From: Proteobacteria bacterium UBA7420
GTDB lineage: Bacteria; Pseudomonadota; Gammaproteobacteria; Magnimaribacterales; D2472
Assembly (NCBI GenBank): GCA_002469975.1
Contig: DKMG01000071.1
Location: forward strand, 1-24,062
Reading direction: 5' to 3'
Length of the DNA stretch: 24,062 nt
The position numbers were made by a program, and so were the translations under genes. How positions within the stretch are numbered: position 1 is the first letter of the stretch; each line of letters starts with the position of its first letter. A model generated the notes under the pieces. It was not told the DNA's origin, made no database searches, and was given only the letters and a program-made list of their open reading frames with translations. Positions 1 through 7,675 of the stretch are shown one piece after another.

Positions 1-282
1 AAAGTAAAAAAATCTGATATTGATAGCAATAGACCCATCTGTACATTTTAAAATCATCATTTTTCTTGGTCTATATAGAGACTGAGAAGAGACAATTTTT
101 ACTGTAATAAGTTTTTCATCGCCAGGTACCAAATCTATAACTTGTGTTACGTTTGTTCTATCTTGGTATCCTGATGGCAGGTGAAAACAAAGATCACGCA
201 GATTAAAAATCCCATGAGAGTTTAATTTTTCAACTATCGAAGGACCAATTCCCTTTAATTGTTTTAGTTCAATATTAGCCAC
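1..282 (-). CDS. recG: RecG ATP-dependent DNA helicase, N-terminal fragment (runs off left edge)
   Basis: The first 94 codons of a minus-strand gene are present and the rest lies beyond base 1. The translation begins MANIELKQLKGIGPSIVEKL, followed by a DLCFHLPSGYQDRT stretch. This matches the RecG wedge-domain start, where a LKGVGP helix-hairpin-helix-like motif and a 'DLLFHLP..YEDRT' motif are characteristic. RecG remodels stalled replication forks and Holliday junctions. The start is GTG at 282-280: an in-frame TAG lies directly upstream and no other start codon precedes the conserved motif. There is no clear Shine-Dalgarno sequence. It diverges from the SDR gene at 326 across 43 bases. In Escherichia and Pseudomonas recG lies close to spoT, so its presence here fits the neighbourhood. 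The helicase motifs are outside the window. Confidence 0.88.
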   Translation of the reverse strand, partial: MANIELKQLKGIGPSIVEKLNSHGIFNLRDLCFHLPSGYQDRTNVTQVIDLVPGDEKLITVKIVSSQSLYRPRKMMILKCTDGSIAINIRFFYF

Positions 283-288
283 CTACGG

Positions 289-294
289 ATAATA
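289..294 (-). promoter_or_regulatory. possible -10 hexamer for recG
   Basis: TATTAT on the minus strand lies 6 bases upstream of the recG GTG. If used, transcription would start at or near the start codon. No good -35 is visible, and such hexamers are common by chance in AT-rich DNA. Confidence 0.25.
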
Positions 295-325
295 CTTTTA
301 ATATAAGCACTTTAGAAATATATAT

Positions 326-1105
326 ATGAAAAAAGTATTAATTATTGGTTACGGAGACATTGGGCAAAGAATCTCAACACTTCTTCCTGAGCATCAAACA
401 ATCGGTGTATCTAGAAACAACAATATTCAAAACAACAATGCTATATGGCGTCAATGGGATTGGTTTTCTGGCAGACCTCTAGAGCTATCTTCTGTAGACA
501 TCTCAACCGTTGTTGTCATAATCAAGCCAATCTCTTTTGATTTGAAGGGCTATCAGACTGGTTATCTCACAGCCGCTGAAAGCATCATGAAAAACCTTAA
601 TCAATACTTGGATTATCAACAGTTAGTGGTGGTGAGCTCTACAAGAGTATATGGAGATCAGAATGGAAGAGAGATTACTGAAACAGCCACGCCCCTGCCC
701 GCAGACTTTAGAGGAGATATTATTCTAGAGTATGAGGAAATGATGCAAGCTCAGTCTCAAGTTGAGCCACTAATTTTAAGACCCTCTGGGCTATACGATC
801 CTCAGCAGAAATGGATGCAGAGATTTATTAGTAGCTTTGATGGTAAGCAGCACCCCCTGATCTCAAAAGAATCTAATAGATTTAATCGCGATATGCTTGC
901 AACAATTATATCCAATTACATCACTCAAATAGAATTAGCAGAACTATCAGGTATTTTTATTTGCAGTGAACCCGCTAAATCATTTCTTGAAATCTTTGCA
1001 GAGCAATATCCAGATAAGAGATTTAAAGATTTTTTTGTATCCTCTGATTACTTAGGCAAATCATTTGATTGTCACAAGCTAATAGACAGCGGTTTAATGG
1101 GATAA
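326..1105 (+). CDS. atypical NAD(P)-binding SDR, YeeZ-like epimerase/dehydratase family
   Basis: A 259-residue Rossmann-fold protein with the nucleotide-binding glycine motif GYGDIG at residues 8-13 and a strand ending SSTRVYGDQNG, typical of extended/atypical SDRs of the YeeZ type. The usual catalytic YxxxK is absent; the equivalent region reads ILEYEEMM. E. coli YeeZ also lacks it (as I recall its sequence), so this looks like a family trait and not decay. The substrate is unknown. The ATG at 326 follows a very AT-rich leader with no Shine-Dalgarno sequence; a TATAAG at 302-307 could be its -10. It is divergent from recG and 24 bases upstream of yicC, so it may be the first gene of the yicC-gmk-rpoZ-spoT run. 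The family call is fairly secure, the function is not. Confidence 0.75.
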   Translation: MKKVLIIGYGDIGQRISTLLPEHQTIGVSRNNNIQNNNAIWRQWDWFSGRPLELSSVDISTVVVIIKPISFDLKGYQTGYLTAAESIMKNLNQYLDYQQLVVVSSTRVYGDQNGREITETATPLPADFRGDIILEYEEMMQAQSQVEPLILRPSGLYDPQQKWMQRFISSFDGKQHPLISKESNRFNRDMLATIISNYITQIELAELSGIFICSEPAKSFLEIFAEQYPDKRFKDFFVSSDYLGKSFDCHKLIDSGLMG

Positions 1106-1129
1106 TGTTTAAAAAATTAAAGGAAAGAT

Positions 1130-1981
1130 ATGTTTTATAGCATGACTGGGTATGGAAATGGTACTGCCACTCTGAGAGATCTAGAGGTGCTGTGTGAAAT
1201 TAAATCTGTAAATAATAGATTCATTGAAATTACTTTTAGGGGTTATAGCCTCCCTAATGAATTTGAGGAGCACATCAAGACCCAAATTAAAAAATTTTTT
1301 TTACGTGGCTCGTTTGAAGTAAAGATTAATGATAACTTTCAATCTGAGCATTCCTATAAAATTAACCATAAAAGCTTACAGAATCTTAAAGATTCGATAC
1401 ATTCAACAAAAGATTTTCAAGGAAATGATTTACGCCTGAGTGATTTAAAGGATATTCCTGGGCTGTTAGTTGTCACAACTTCTAAAAAAGATATTTCCAC
1501 TCTAGGGAAAAAAGCTTTAAATCTTGCGCTGAAGAATTTAGCTGATTCTAGGGCAGCCGAGGGCACCAAGATAGAGAAAATTGTATTTAACAAGCTAGCT
1601 TTCTTAAGTAAAGCTCATATGAGACTTAGTAGATCCGCGCCATCACTTCTGCAGCATCGCCTAAAATCTATTAAGAAAAAATTAGTACAAAAAAATATTA
1701 ATTTGCGCAAAGATGATCTTTCTAGTGAAATTTCTACACTCGCCCTTAAGCATGATATTGCCGAGGAGCTTGAAAGAATTAGCTTTCATATGGATTCTCT
1801 CAAAAAATTACTTAAGTTAAAAAGTGCTCATGGTAAGAAAATGGATTTTATTCTTCAGGAGCTTTTTCGTGAGGTGAATACACTCTCTGTTAAAATAGAA
1901 AAGCCAGATCTTAAGGACCTAGCCCTAACAATGAAGCTCAAAGTGGAAGAATTAAGAGAGCAGGCACAAAACTTAGAGTAA
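1130..1981 (+). CDS. yicC: YicC family endoribonuclease
   Basis: 283 residues, close to the 287 of E. coli YicC. It opens with the family signature MFYSMTGYGNG and continues with a conserved 'SVNNRFIE' segment. The C-terminus has the DUF1732-type pattern 'FILQELFREVNTL...LKVEELREQAQNLE', which is diagnostic for this family. YicC proteins are RNases implicated in small-RNA turnover in E. coli. A good Shine-Dalgarno (AGGA at 1121-1124) lies 5 bases before the ATG. The TAA stop at 1979-1981 is directly followed by the gmk ATG, implying coupled translation. yicC beside gmk-rpoZ-spoT is also the arrangement in pseudomonads. Confidence 0.93.
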   Translation: MFYSMTGYGNGTATLRDLEVLCEIKSVNNRFIEITFRGYSLPNEFEEHIKTQIKKFFLRGSFEVKINDNFQSEHSYKINHKSLQNLKDSIHSTKDFQGNDLRLSDLKDIPGLLVVTTSKKDISTLGKKALNLALKNLADSRAAEGTKIEKIVFNKLAFLSKAHMRLSRSAPSLLQHRLKSIKKKLVQKNINLRKDDLSSEISTLALKHDIAEELERISFHMDSLKKLLKLKSAHGKKMDFILQELFREVNTLSVKIEKPDLKDLALTMKLKVEELREQAQNLE

Positions 1982-2611
1982 ATGCAAAAATCAAATCTTT
2001 TTTTAGTCTCCGCCCCTTCAGGTACTGGCAAATCAACATTAATTAACTCAGTGTTAGATAGGGCGAAGCAGTCTCATTTCCCCTTAGAGCTTTCTATTTC
2101 ATTTACCACTAGAACTCCTAGAGTGGGAGAGACTGATTCCGATCACTATTTTTTTATATCACCTGAAGAATTTATTGCGAAGAAGGAATCAAACTTTTTT
2201 CTTGAGTACGCTCAAGTCCATGGAAATTGGTACGGTACTTCAGTTGACTTTGTTCAATCTAAACTCGATGAAGGCGTCAGTTTAATTCTGGAGATTGACG
2301 TTCAAGGCTTTAGATTGATCCATGATCTTGCTTTTGATTACGAATCAATTTTTATACTCCCACCCTCAATCTTTGCATTGGAGGATAGAATCAAAAAAAG
2401 AGGTGACAGCGATCTTTCTTCCATTAACTTGAGATTAGAAAATGCTAAAAACGAACTGATGTGTGCTGGGGAATACAAAAACTTAATTATTAATGATGCA
2501 TTTGATGAAGCATCAGAGGCTTTATATCGCATTATTACCGAAGAAAGCACGATTAATGAGCAAAATAGACAAGAACTTGAACTGTTTCTTGCTAAGCTAT
2601 TGTCTTCTTAG
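1982..2611 (+). CDS. gmk: guanylate kinase
   Basis: 209 residues (207 in E. coli). It phosphorylates GMP to GDP with ATP, feeding GTP and the substrate pool for (p)ppGpp. The P-loop APSGTGKS is at residues 11-18. The GMP-binding TTRTPR and 'GETDSDHYFF' segments follow, and the conserved EIDVQG strand is present. There is no separate Shine-Dalgarno: the ATG abuts the yicC stop codon, so translation is probably coupled. The genes that follow are rpoZ and spoT, the standard gammaproteobacterial order. Nothing suggests damage. Confidence 0.97.
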   Translation: MQKSNLFLVSAPSGTGKSTLINSVLDRAKQSHFPLELSISFTTRTPRVGETDSDHYFFISPEEFIAKKESNFFLEYAQVHGNWYGTSVDFVQSKLDEGVSLILEIDVQGFRLIHDLAFDYESIFILPPSIFALEDRIKKRGDSDLSSINLRLENAKNELMCAGEYKNLIINDAFDEASEALYRIITEESTINEQNRQELELFLAKLLSS

Positions 2612-2629
2612 GCAAATAAACACTAAAAT
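2600..2629 (+). promoter_or_regulatory. candidate promoter upstream of rpoZ
   Basis: TTGTCT at 2600-2605 and TAAAAT at 2624-2629 are separated by 18 bases and overlap the end of gmk. They would give a short leader carrying the GGAG (2638-2641) that serves rpoZ. The -35 match is weak, and no mapping data exist. Confidence 0.3.
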
Positions 2630-2650
2630 ACGCCCTCGGAGTAAAACACT

Positions 2651-2923
2651 ATGGCAAGAATTACAGTAGAAGGTTGTTTAGATAAAGTTGCAAGTCGATT
2701 TGAATTGATTTTATTAGCCTCAGGACGGGCACGACAGCTATCAACAACTAGCAGAGAACCAATGGTTGAGTGGGAAGATGATAAGCCAACGATTGTGGCA
2801 TTAAGAGAGATTGAGGCAGGCCTCATTACCAAAGAAATACTAGATAAGACTCTAGAAGAAGATTTGTTGTTAGATGAATTTGCAATTGATAGACAAAAAC
2901 CTCAAGACGAATACATCGGTTAA
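2651..2923 (+). CDS. rpoZ: DNA-directed RNA polymerase omega subunit
   Basis: 90 residues (91 in E. coli). The N-terminus reads MARITVEGCLDKVASRFELI and is followed by 'LLASGRARQL', the core omega signature that contacts the beta-prime C-terminal region. A 'KPTIVALREI' segment and an acidic tail follow. Omega assists polymerase assembly and forms part of ppGpp site 1 in E. coli, which makes its place directly before spoT meaningful. Shine-Dalgarno GGAG at 2638-2641 sits 9 bases before the ATG. The 39-base gap to gmk is one of the larger gaps within a plus-strand run here. Confidence 0.96.
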   Translation: MARITVEGCLDKVASRFELILLASGRARQLSTTSREPMVEWEDDKPTIVALREIEAGLITKEILDKTLEEDLLLDEFAIDRQKPQDEYIG

Positions 2924-2933
2924 TGCTTTTCCT

Positions 2934-2937
2934 GGAG
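2934..2937 (+). promoter_or_regulatory. Shine-Dalgarno supporting a TTG start for spoT
   Basis: GGAG lies 7 bases before the TTG at 2945. Its spacing is ideal and picks this TTG as the spoT start, because no ATG or GTG lies in frame close upstream of the conserved sequence. Confidence 0.65.
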
Positions 2938-2944
2938 CCTCTAG

Positions 2945-5164
2945 TTGAGTGACCAGGCCATTCCCAGTAATCTTTTATTAGACTTTTCTAATAAAAAATT
3001 ATTAGAACCACTTCCTGAAAACCTTGCGCAAGCTGCAAAATCATATTTCTTACCTAAAGAGCTAGACCTTCTGAAGCAAGCCTTTAATATTGCAAGCGCA
3101 GCTCATCAAAATCAATTTCGCCAAGAGGGGTCTCCTTACATCACCCATCCAATTGCTGTCACTGCAATTTTATTAGACTTACATTTAGACGTAGAAACAG
3201 TTTGCTCTGGAATGATGCACGATGTCTTGGAAGACAGCCTCTTTAAAAAGTCTTATTTAGAGAAAATCTTTGGTAAAGAAACCGTTGCAATAATCGATGG
3301 AGTGAGCAATCTCAATAAATTAGATTTTAATAGCCTTGAAGATAGAAACGCTAATAATCTTCAAAAAATGGCCTTGGCAATGTCAAAAGACATTCGGGTG
3401 ATAATTGTGAAATTATGTGATCGCCTTCATAACATGCAGACTATTAAATTTTTGCCTCGAGAAAAGCAGATCAGAAAATCAATCGAGACGCTTGAGCTTT
3501 ATGGTCCAATTGCCATTAGAATTGGAATGCAGGATATGCGAGTGGAGTTAGAAGATTTAGCTTTTAGATGTCTTCACCCCATGCGAGCTAAAATGCTTGA
3601 TTCAGCTATCAAACAGGCTGTTGGAGGTCGACAGCGATTGGTTTCCAAATTAAGGAAACAATTTAAATATCACCTAAAAAATAACAATATTTTGGCCACT
3701 GTAAAAGGCAGGCAAAAATCACTTTATAGTATTTATTCTAAAATCAAACATAAGAAGAAACCATTTTCTGAAATCTTGGATGTATTTGCCTTCCGAGTCA
3801 TTGTTAATTCTGTAGACGATGCCTACAGATCTTTAGGAACTATTCATAATGTTCACAAGCCCATAGAGCAGCGATTTAAAGACTATATTGCCATTCCAAA
3901 GTCTAATGGATATCAAGCGATTCACACTTCCCTGATTGCCCTAGATGGCATCCCCATCGAAGTGCAAATTCAAACAAAAAGTATGGAGAACGTAGCGGGG
4001 AATGGTATTGCTGCTCATTGGTCATATAAAACTAAAGACAAGCTCGGATCTGAGGTTATTGGAGCAAGGAAATGGGTTGAAAGTTTTATGGATCTCAATA
4101 AAAGATCTAAGGACACTAGCGAATTTGTTGAGGCTCTTAAAACAGATCTAGCCAATGATGAAGTGTATGTTTTTACTCCCAAAGGCAGGATAGTTAATTT
4201 AAAATCTGGCTCGACTCCTATTGATCTGGCATATGAGCTTCACACAGATCTTGGAAATCGAGCGGTTGCTTGTAAGGTTAATAGAAAATTCGCTCCTTTA
4301 AACATTCAGTTAGAGAATGGCCAATCGATAGAGATTGTTACCTCTAGTGAGCTTGCAGTTAGCCCAGAATGGTTAAATTTTGTTGTAACTGGAAAAGCAC
4401 GGTCGGCTATTCGCTTTGCCTTGAGGCGCCAAAAGATCTCTCAGTCCAGAAAAGCTGGGAAGTTAATGCTGGAATCAGAGTTAAATCGAGCGGGCATGAG
4501 TCTTGCTGAGTATAGAGGCAATACTTTGTCTCGAATCTTAGGGGTGATAGGGGTTAAGTCTTTAAGTGCACTATTAACTGATTTGGGATCTGGCAAAAAA
4601 ACTGGAGCTCTGGTCGCCGAGCGATTTTTTGAGGGTCACAATACCACTGCCAATAAGCCACTTGATATTCAGGCCATGGTGTTAGTTGACCATAAAATTG
4701 AAGGGGTTGCTGTGATTTATGCAAAGTGCTGCATGCCAATTTTTGGTGATCCTATTACCGCTCACTCTGATACAGATCGAGGGATTGTGATTCACCATAG
4801 TAGTTGTAGGCAAGTTGCGCCCCACCGAAGTAATAATCTATCTGCTAGATACTTACCAGCAATCTGGGGCACGAATAAGCTTGAAAGGTATTACCGAGGC
4901 CATCTTAAAATTCATGCTGAAGATAGGCCGGGAATCTTGGCAGATATTGCCTCTACATTTACAAAACTGAATCTCAATATTGTTAATATTAACAGCAGGG
5001 ATATTGACGCTGCAATCATAGAATTTATTATTGAGGCAGAGATATTAAATACAGATTCCCTCAATCGATTAATGCTAAAATTACGCGCATTAAGATACGT
5101 AACTAGTTGTTCCCGCATTATTAACGACAATAGATCAAAAAATGAAAAAACCAATATTCACTAA
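2945..5164 (+). CDS. spoT: bifunctional (p)ppGpp synthase/hydrolase, RelA/SpoT family
   Basis: 739 residues (702 in E. coli SpoT), starting at TTG with a strong GGAG. The domain order is a full-length RSH: HD hydrolase about 45-200, synthetase about 235-350, TGS about 405-465, the Cys-containing region (CCMP) near 600, and a C-terminal ACT domain (RPGILADIAS) near 665. Hydrolase residues are intact: H68, H92-D93, E96-D97, D159 and N163. The synthetase keeps D279 and E339 and has RFKD at 310-313, the RxKD form of bifunctional enzymes, unlike the acidic ExDD of RelA. It should therefore both make and degrade (p)ppGpp and may be the only long RSH in the genome, which cannot be decided from this window. 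The 3' end overlaps ridA by 23 bases. Confidence 0.96.
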   Translation: MSDQAIPSNLLLDFSNKKLLEPLPENLAQAAKSYFLPKELDLLKQAFNIASAAHQNQFRQEGSPYITHPIAVTAILLDLHLDVETVCSGMMHDVLEDSLFKKSYLEKIFGKETVAIIDGVSNLNKLDFNSLEDRNANNLQKMALAMSKDIRVIIVKLCDRLHNMQTIKFLPREKQIRKSIETLELYGPIAIRIGMQDMRVELEDLAFRCLHPMRAKMLDSAIKQAVGGRQRLVSKLRKQFKYHLKNNNILATVKGRQKSLYSIYSKIKHKKKPFSEILDVFAFRVIVNSVDDAYRSLGTIHNVHKPIEQRFKDYIAIPKSNGYQAIHTSLIALDGIPIEVQIQTKSMENVAGNGIAAHWSYKTKDKLGSEVIGARKWVESFMDLNKRSKDTSEFVEALKTDLANDEVYVFTPKGRIVNLKSGSTPIDLAYELHTDLGNRAVACKVNRKFAPLNIQLENGQSIEIVTSSELAVSPEWLNFVVTGKARSAIRFALRRQKISQSRKAGKLMLESELNRAGMSLAEYRGNTLSRILGVIGVKSLSALLTDLGSGKKTGALVAERFFEGHNTTANKPLDIQAMVLVDHKIEGVAVIYAKCCMPIFGDPITAHSDTDRGIVIHHSSCRQVAPHRSNNLSARYLPAIWGTNKLERYYRGHLKIHAEDRPGILADIASTFTKLNLNIVNINSRDIDAAIIEFIIEAEILNTDSLNRLMLKLRALRYVTSCSRIINDNRSKNEKTNIH

Positions 5165-5525
5165 TCAAGCACCAGCCGCAATTGGCCCCTACTCTCAAGC
5201 AGTTCAATGGGGAGACGTGGTGTTCATCTCCGGCCAAATTCCCCTCATTCCTGAAAGTGGCGAGTTAAACAATGCAACATTTGAGGATGAGACTCATCAG
5301 GTACTGGATAATCTTGAGGCTATTTGCAGAGAGGCTGGCGGCAATCTTGATAATATTTTAAAGCTTACCATCTACCTCACAGACCTTTCGCGCTTTGATG
5401 TAGTGAACACCATCATGGCTTCAAGATTTTCAGAACCTTTTCCAGCAAGAGCAACCCTAGAAATTTCCAAGTTACCCAAATCGGTTAACATTGAGATAGA
5501 CGCTATTTTGTCTATCACAGTCTAA
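5142..5525 (+). CDS. ridA: RidA family enamine/imine deaminase
   Basis: 127 residues, the normal length (E. coli RidA 128). It has the family start 'NQAPAAIGPYSQAV', the core VFISGQIPL strand and the C-terminal ARATLEISKLPK block, whose arginine is the catalytic carboxylate-binding residue. RidA hydrolyses reactive 2-aminoacrylate and similar enamines made by PLP enzymes. The start lies inside the last 23 bases of spoT and the stop overlaps the pyrB ATG by one base, so all three are probably on one message. A ridA-like gene after spoT is also seen in Pseudomonas, while in E. coli ridA follows pyrBI. This locus shows both associations. Confidence 0.94.
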   Translation: MKKPIFTNQAPAAIGPYSQAVQWGDVVFISGQIPLIPESGELNNATFEDETHQVLDNLEAICREAGGNLDNILKLTIYLTDLSRFDVVNTIMASRFSEPFPARATLEISKLPKSVNIEIDAILSITV

Positions 5526-6439
5526 TGTCACAACATCTTCTTAATTTAGCCCACTTCACTGAAAAAGACCTTATTGAACTTATTGATTTAGCTCATAGCT
5601 TTCAAACCCAAGACCCTCCTGGCTATCGATATGAAAATATTTTTCCTGATAAAAAAGTTGCTTCTATCTTTTGCGAACCCAGCACACGCACAAAGTTATC
5701 TTTTGAGATAGCAACGCATAATCTTGGAGCACAATACATAGATTTTAATCTTGCTAACTCCTCTATTCAAAAAGGAGAGACCTTGGAAGATACGGTTGAG
5801 GCCATGATGCTTATGGGGGTTGATCTCTGCATTTTACGGCACACCGATTCTTCTATTCACACACTAGCAAATAAATTTCCAGCCTTGCAGTTTGTTAATG
5901 CGGGGGAGGGTGCTGTCAGCCACCCGTCCCAAGCGTTACTAGATTTAATGACTATTAGGGAATCCAAGAAGTCTTTTGATGACCTGAAAATTACAATAGT
6001 AGGGGATCTTGATCATTCAAGAGTGGTCAGTTCTTTTCTTGAAGCAATTCAGATAGTTGGCTATAAAACTATTACCTTTTGTGGGCATCCAGATCTTTGT
6101 AAGAGTTATCTTGAAAATTCAATAGGTAATTTTGAGCCTGACCTAGAGACAGCAATGGCAGATGCAGACGTGGTAATGGCATTGCGCATTCAAAATGAGC
6201 GCCTCACTGAAAAGCTAACCATTAGCGCTTCAGAGTATGTAGAGCGCTATCAAATTAATGTTGATTCTTTACAAGTAGCCTCGCCAGATGCAATTCTGTT
6301 ACATCCGGGTCCAGTGAATTTTGGTATTGAATTAGACTATGAGGTCTCTCAGCTTGATAATTGTAAAATCAAGAATCAAATTTTGAATGGGGTTGGTATT
6401 AGAATGGCAATTCTAACTAGGCTTTTCTCTCAAGCATAA
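5525..6439 (+). CDS. pyrB: aspartate carbamoyltransferase catalytic subunit
   Basis: 304 residues. It commits carbamoyl phosphate and aspartate to pyrimidine synthesis. Key sites are present: STRTK at 53-57 (carbamoyl-phosphate loop), QKGE around K83, LRH at 104-106, HPSQALLD at 133-140, and 'LHPGPVNFGIE' near the C-terminus, which closes over the substrates. The length and HPGPVN form resemble the stand-alone Bacillus-type enzyme. No pyrI regulatory gene and no pyrC-like inactive partner lies beside it. The ATG overlaps the ridA TAA by one base. The 3' end overlaps the convergent riboflavin synthase gene by 23 bases, with no terminator visible. Confidence 0.95.
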   Translation: MSQHLLNLAHFTEKDLIELIDLAHSFQTQDPPGYRYENIFPDKKVASIFCEPSTRTKLSFEIATHNLGAQYIDFNLANSSIQKGETLEDTVEAMMLMGVDLCILRHTDSSIHTLANKFPALQFVNAGEGAVSHPSQALLDLMTIRESKKSFDDLKITIVGDLDHSRVVSSFLEAIQIVGYKTITFCGHPDLCKSYLENSIGNFEPDLETAMADADVVMALRIQNERLTEKLTISASEYVERYQINVDSLQVASPDAILLHPGPVNFGIELDYEVSQLDNCKIKNQILNGVGIRMAILTRLFSQA

Positions 6440-7028
6440 TCTTTTTGATAGTCTCTACTGTGTTAACGGTAGTTTGCTCAATCTCAATATTAATGAGATC
6501 TCCCTTCTGCAGACCCTTCAGATTGGTTGCTTTCAAGGTCTCAGGTATCAAGTGAATATTAAAGGAAGATTTAAGAACCTTACCGATTGTGAGACTGCAG
6601 CCATTTATAGCAACATATCCTTTGTAAAATAAGTATTGCATCATTGCTGGAGGCGCTTGAATCCTTAAGTCCTTTGTTTCACCTCGATCATCAATGCCCT
6701 TGATAATCCCCACTCCGTAAATATGACCAGACACTATATGACCGCCAATTTCAGAAGCAGCTGTCATAGAGCGCTCTAAATTTACCCTCCCATTCTTTTG
6801 GAGTAACTTTAAATTAGTTTTATCAAGAGTTTCTGCAATCACGTCAAACTCTAAGTTATCAGTAGAGCCTTTTTTTGCTGTTAAGCAGACACCATTGACT
6901 GCAACACTAGCTCCACGTTTAAGATTTTTAGAAAATCCTCTTGGGGCCTTGATGCTCAATGTAACAAAGTGTGATTGATAATGGATTTTTTTAACTAAGC
7001 CTTCGGCTGAAACAATACCAGTAAACAT
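6417..7028 (-). CDS. ribE: riboflavin synthase, alpha subunit
   Basis: 203 residues. It dismutates two 6,7-dimethyl-8-ribityllumazine molecules to riboflavin. The two lumazine-binding repeats are visible: the first runs from MFTGIV through 'VAVNGVCLTA', the second carries 'IVSGHI' and 'VAINGCSLTIG', followed by 'IPETLKATNL'. The start overlaps the pyrE stop by one base (TAATG), so it is the last gene of rph-pyrE-ribE. The 3' end overlaps the convergent pyrB by 23 bases. No FMN riboswitch lies upstream, as expected for an internal gene. E. coli calls this gene ribC; ribE is the more common symbol. Grouping with rph-pyrE is not usual. Confidence 0.95.
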   Translation of the reverse strand: MFTGIVSAEGLVKKIHYQSHFVTLSIKAPRGFSKNLKRGASVAVNGVCLTAKKGSTDNLEFDVIAETLDKTNLKLLQKNGRVNLERSMTAASEIGGHIVSGHIYGVGIIKGIDDRGETKDLRIQAPPAMMQYLFYKGYVAINGCSLTIGKVLKSSFNIHLIPETLKATNLKGLQKGDLINIEIEQTTVNTVETIKKIMLERKA

Positions 7029-7675
7029 TAAGCTCCCCAGGTTTCTCGATACTCTTGTAATTGAGCTTGATATGCGTGCAAGTGATCGTTATTCTTTGAG
7101 AATTGGATCAGCGCATCAAGATCTACAATAGACTCCACAACAATATCATGATCCCTTTCAAGCTCTGCTTTTGCCGAGATGGTGCCAGAACCTTTTTCCT
7201 GCCTATCAAGACCCACAACAAATAACCTAGCATTGGCTCCTAGATTTGTGATCTTCTGAATAGATTCGCGCGCTGCCGTTCCAGCAGAAAGAACGTCGTC
7301 AATAATCATGACATCTCCCTGAGGATCTGCTCCAATAATATCACCGCCTTCGCCATGATTTTTAATCTCTTTTCTATTAAATGAGAGAGGGTAGTGGTAA
7401 TTTTCTTGGCTATATTTCATAGCTACCAGCGAGCCCAAGAAAATACCTTTATATGCTGGTCCATAGATACAATCAAATGAAAGTCTTAGACTTTCTATGG
7501 CCTCAAAATAGCATAGGGCCAATGCTGATAGATCACATCCATTAAGCATTTTTGCTGCATTGAAAAAATATGGACTAGAGCGCCCAGATTTCAGTGTAAA
7601 ACTCCCAAATTCTAATGCTTGGGATTCTAAAGCTAAGTTAATAAAATTATTTTGATAGGCTTTTAGCTCAGACAT
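7028..7675 (-). CDS. pyrE: orotate phosphoribosyltransferase
   Basis: 215 residues (213 in E. coli). It joins orotate to PRPP to make OMP, the fifth step of UMP synthesis. The PRPP-binding loop MIIDDVLSAGTA lies about two-thirds along, and the N-terminal 'FGSFTLKSGRSSPYFFN' and 'YGPAYKGIFLG' motifs are typical of the enterobacterial PyrE class. The ATG lies 13 bases inside the end of rph, repeating the rph-pyrE pair of E. coli; the stop overlaps ribE by one base. The E. coli rph-pyrE attenuator hairpin cannot exist here because the two genes overlap. Confidence 0.96.
   Translation of the reverse strand: MSELKAYQNNFINLALESQALEFGSFTLKSGRSSPYFFNAAKMLNGCDLSALALCYFEAIESLRLSFDCIYGPAYKGIFLGSLVAMKYSQENYHYPLSFNRKEIKNHGEGGDIIGADPQGDVMIIDDVLSAGTAARESIQKITNLGANARLFVVGLDRQEKGSGTISAKAELERDHDIVVESIVDLDALIQFSKNNDHLHAYQAQLQEYRETWGA

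Noticed and set aside
326..1105. A decayed SDR, since YxxxK is absent.
   Set aside because: E. coli YeeZ appears to lack it at the same place, and the rest of the fold is intact, so this is a family feature.
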